Below are positions 62,368-64,000 of a stretch of DNA of 64,000 bases, piece by piece. Every line of letters begins with the position of its first letter. The first letter of the stretch is position 1. The stretch is taken from assembly GCF_003335675.1 (NCBI RefSeq), contig NZ_QPHL01000017.1, forward strand, positions 372,001-436,000. The letters run 5' to 3'. The position numbers and the translations under genes were made by a program. Origin of the DNA: Winogradskyella sp. KYW1333 (GTDB lineage: Bacteria; Bacteroidota; Bacteroidia; Flavobacteriales; Flavobacteriaceae). Under the pieces are notes generated by a model. That model was not told where the DNA came from. It saw only the letters and a program-made list of their open reading frames with translations, and searched no databases.

Positions 62368-63410
62368 TGCAAGAAAGTAATTTTAAGAAAACCTATAAGT
62401 TCGCTACAATAACATCGTTATATGTAACGCTATTTGCAACACTCCTTGTGAGTGTTTTTTTATGGTATTACCATAATTTTAATTGGCAGGTGATCTTCTT
62501 TGCACCTCTATGCTATGTCATTTGTTTTTTTGTTATTCAGTATAGAGTTGAACGCTTTATTTACAGAAGGGTTAAGAAAATCTATGATGATTTAACGCTT
62601 TTAGAAGCGGCATCCTTAAGACAACAGCCTATAACTACTGATATGGGAACACTTACCAAAGAAATTGATAAGTACGCTCGAGATAAAAAATTAGAAATTG
62701 AAACGCTTAAGGTCAGGGAAGAATATCGAAAGGAATATATGGGTAATATTTCCCATGAAATGAAAACACCATTGTTCACAGTTCAGGGCTATATCTTAAC
62801 CTTATTAGATGGTGCCATGGGTGATGAGAAACTCAGAACAAAATATTTAAACAGAGCAAGCAAAGGTGTTGAGCGATTAATTTATATAATTAAAGATTTG
62901 GATATGATTACTAAATTAGAAGTTGGTGATCTTAGTCTAAACAAGGAAAATTTTGACATTGTAGAATTGGTAAAGGGAGTTTTTGACTTGTTTGAAATGA
63001 AGGCTTCAAAAAGGAAAATTACCCTAACTTTTGATATGGATTATAACCAGCCAATCATGGTTTATGCAGATCGAGAAAGGATTCAGCAAGTGCTAACAAA
63101 TTTGATTGTAAACTCTATAAAATATGGTAATGAAAAGGGTACCACTGAAGTCAGTATAGAAAACCTAATAAAAAATAAGGTAATAGTAAGAGTGACGGAT
63201 AATGGAGAAGGAATCGATGAAAAAGATCTTTCAAGGCTTTTTGAACGATTTTATAGAGTTGATAAAAGCGGTTCAAGAAATGAAGGTGGTTCTGGTTTAG
63301 GGCTTTCGATCGTGAAACATATTATTGAGGCACATGAAGAAAAAATCTATGTTGAAAGCCAAGCTGAAGTAGGTAGTGAGTTTTCTTTTACCCTAGAAAA
63401 GGCTGAATAG
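62367..63410 (+). CDS. Membrane sensor histidine kinase (PhoR-like)
   Basis: 347 residues. Two transmembrane helices (about 13-34 and 41-57) with almost no periplasmic loop, so it may sense a membrane or cytoplasmic signal. HisKA domain with NISHEMKTPLF (His130), then an ATPase domain with N, G1 (TDNGEGI), F and G2 (GGSGLGLSIVKHI) boxes. No PAS domain is recognisable. Translationally coupled to the response regulator gene, so the pair forms one two-component system. Its last 18 bp overlap the convergent glycosyltransferase gene. Confidence 0.94.
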   Translation: MQESNFKKTYKFATITSLYVTLFATLLVSVFLWYYHNFNWQVIFFAPLCYVICFFVIQYRVERFIYRRVKKIYDDLTLLEAASLRQQPITTDMGTLTKEIDKYARDKKLEIETLKVREEYRKEYMGNISHEMKTPLFTVQGYILTLLDGAMGDEKLRTKYLNRASKGVERLIYIIKDLDMITKLEVGDLSLNKENFDIVELVKGVFDLFEMKASKRKITLTFDMDYNQPIMVYADRERIQQVLTNLIVNSIKYGNEKGTTEVSIENLIKNKVIVRVTDNGEGIDEKDLSRLFERFYRVDKSGSRNEGGSGLGLSIVKHIIEAHEEKIYVESQAEVGSEFSFTLEKAE

Positions 63411-64000
63411 GTTTTCAAAATCTACTTGAAAAGGATTTGATTTAAAACCTGAATAATCTTCAATATTGTTTAGCATTTCTATTTTAAAATCATCTTGACT
63501 ACAACATGGTATAATTTTGAGTTCATTCAACCTATTTGCTAAGTACTCTTGTTCAAATTGACCTGGTGTTGGAATAAAAAAGGCTTTCTTTTCTAGTTTC
63601 GCTAAATCCATTATAGTTGTATAACCAGACCTGCTCAAAACAATTTCACTTTTATTAATGGCTTCTTCTAATTCGCCACTTGTCATATAATTGTAAATAG
63701 TTATGTTGTTATTATTCTGTTTCTTCTGAGTTGTTTCAATTAATCCTTTCACAAACAATACTGAACCATTAAAATATTCAAGTTCATTAAGGAGTTTCTG
63801 TTCTAAAAATGTGCGCTGAGGTTCAGGTCCTGATAGTAGAACTAACAGATCATATTTTATTTCCGAATTATGTTTTTGAAATCGACTTAGTGGACCTATG
63901 TATTTAGTTTTTGTGGATTTTACATTGTCTTGCCCTAAATCCCCACTTAGATTATGTTCTCCTTTGTGGTCTGGCACCCAACATTCATCAAATTTTGAAA
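63393..64000 (-). CDS. MurG-like glycosyltransferase (5' part beyond window edge)
   Basis: The frame remains open to the right edge (upstream codons read SKFDECW before the GTG at 63977), so the start lies outside. The visible 200 residues form the C-terminal domain of a GT28/MurG-type enzyme: ECWVPDHKGEHNLSGDLG, LLVLLSGPEPQRT, VLSRSGYTTIMDLAKLEKKAFFIPTPGQFEQEYLANRL, where the last part binds the nucleotide. Donor and acceptor are unknown. Its end overlaps the histidine kinase gene by 18 bp. Confidence 0.85.
   Translation of the reverse strand, partial: SKFDECWVPDHKGEHNLSGDLGQDNVKSTKTKYIGPLSRFQKHNSEIKYDLLVLLSGPEPQRTFLEQKLLNELEYFNGSVLFVKGLIETTQKKQNNNNITIYNYMTSGELEEAINKSEIVLSRSGYTTIMDLAKLEKKAFFIPTPGQFEQEYLANRLNELKIIPCCSQDDFKIEMLNNIEDYSGFKSNPFQVDFENLFSLF

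Noticed and set aside
1..64000. tRNA or rRNA genes, CRISPR arrays, insertion sequences, prophage or integrase genes
   Set aside because: Looked for in all gaps and on both strands; none recognised. All gaps are under 300 nt.

Overview
The window looks like a chromosome segment from a low-GC member of the Flavobacteriaceae (Bacteroidetes), most likely marine. The evidence is a set of lineage markers: the gliding lipoprotein GldD and its partner GldE, a protein with a type IX secretion (T9SS) C-terminal sorting domain, TonB-dependent and SprA-like outer membrane proteins, many DUF families typical of Bacteroidetes, and repeated TAnnTTTG (-7) promoter boxes instead of sigma70 -10/-35 elements, with little Shine-Dalgarno sequence before starts. 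I see no rRNA, tRNA, CRISPR array, insertion sequence, integrase or prophage. Coding is dense and no gene-free stretch exceeds about 270 bases.

Layout. 1-8326: gldD (cut by the left edge), gldE, ssb and mutY on the minus strand; HU, a 29-residue basic protein and RNase G on plus; then an aldo/keto reductase, an OmpA lipoprotein and exonuclease III on minus. 8438-21425: two outer-membrane proteins, glycyl-tRNA synthetase, a coiled-coil membrane protein, a ComF-like protein, an Ig-like lipoprotein, then a sulfur amino acid group (omega-amidase, methionine/glutamine aminotransferase, Vsr-like nuclease, adenosylhomocysteinase). 21539-28720: a compact plus-strand run (phosphopantetheinyl transferase, GGGP-type prenyltransferase, thiamine-binding protein, PnuC transporter, NadR-like kinase, DUF4301, ArfB), then a TPP riboswitch and the TonB-dependent receptor it controls. 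Together these look like a thiamine uptake and salvage locus. 28717-37293: housekeeping and repair genes (greA, HIT, histidine kinase, flavin reductase, DUF3127, aat, tag, thioredoxin-like, TonB-like, truB, uppP).

37421-41570 is the most notable part: a plus-strand cassette of a GH63-type hydrolase resembling mannosylglycerate/glucosylglycerate hydrolases, a sodium:solute symporter and a glycerate kinase. It sits between uppP-truB and DUF3098-ftsX, genes I remember as adjacent in many flavobacteria. I read it as an uptake and breakdown route for glycosyl-glycerate osmolytes, such as the red-algal digeneaside.

42235-64000: ftsX, leuS, a zinc metallopeptidase, an Lrp regulator with a saccharopine dehydrogenase, pckA, hemD-DUF4271, a polyprenol-phosphate mannosyltransferase with pyrC and DUF4296, an epimerase, tyrS, a LuxE-like acyl-protein synthetase, the T9SS cargo protein, a PhoB/PhoR-like two-component pair, and a MurG-like glycosyltransferase cut by the right edge. 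Regulatory points of interest are a terminator-like hairpin in the greA leader, three genes with a -7 box only 4 nt before the ATG (probable leaderless mRNAs), and a terminator whose U-run overlaps the glyS promoter.
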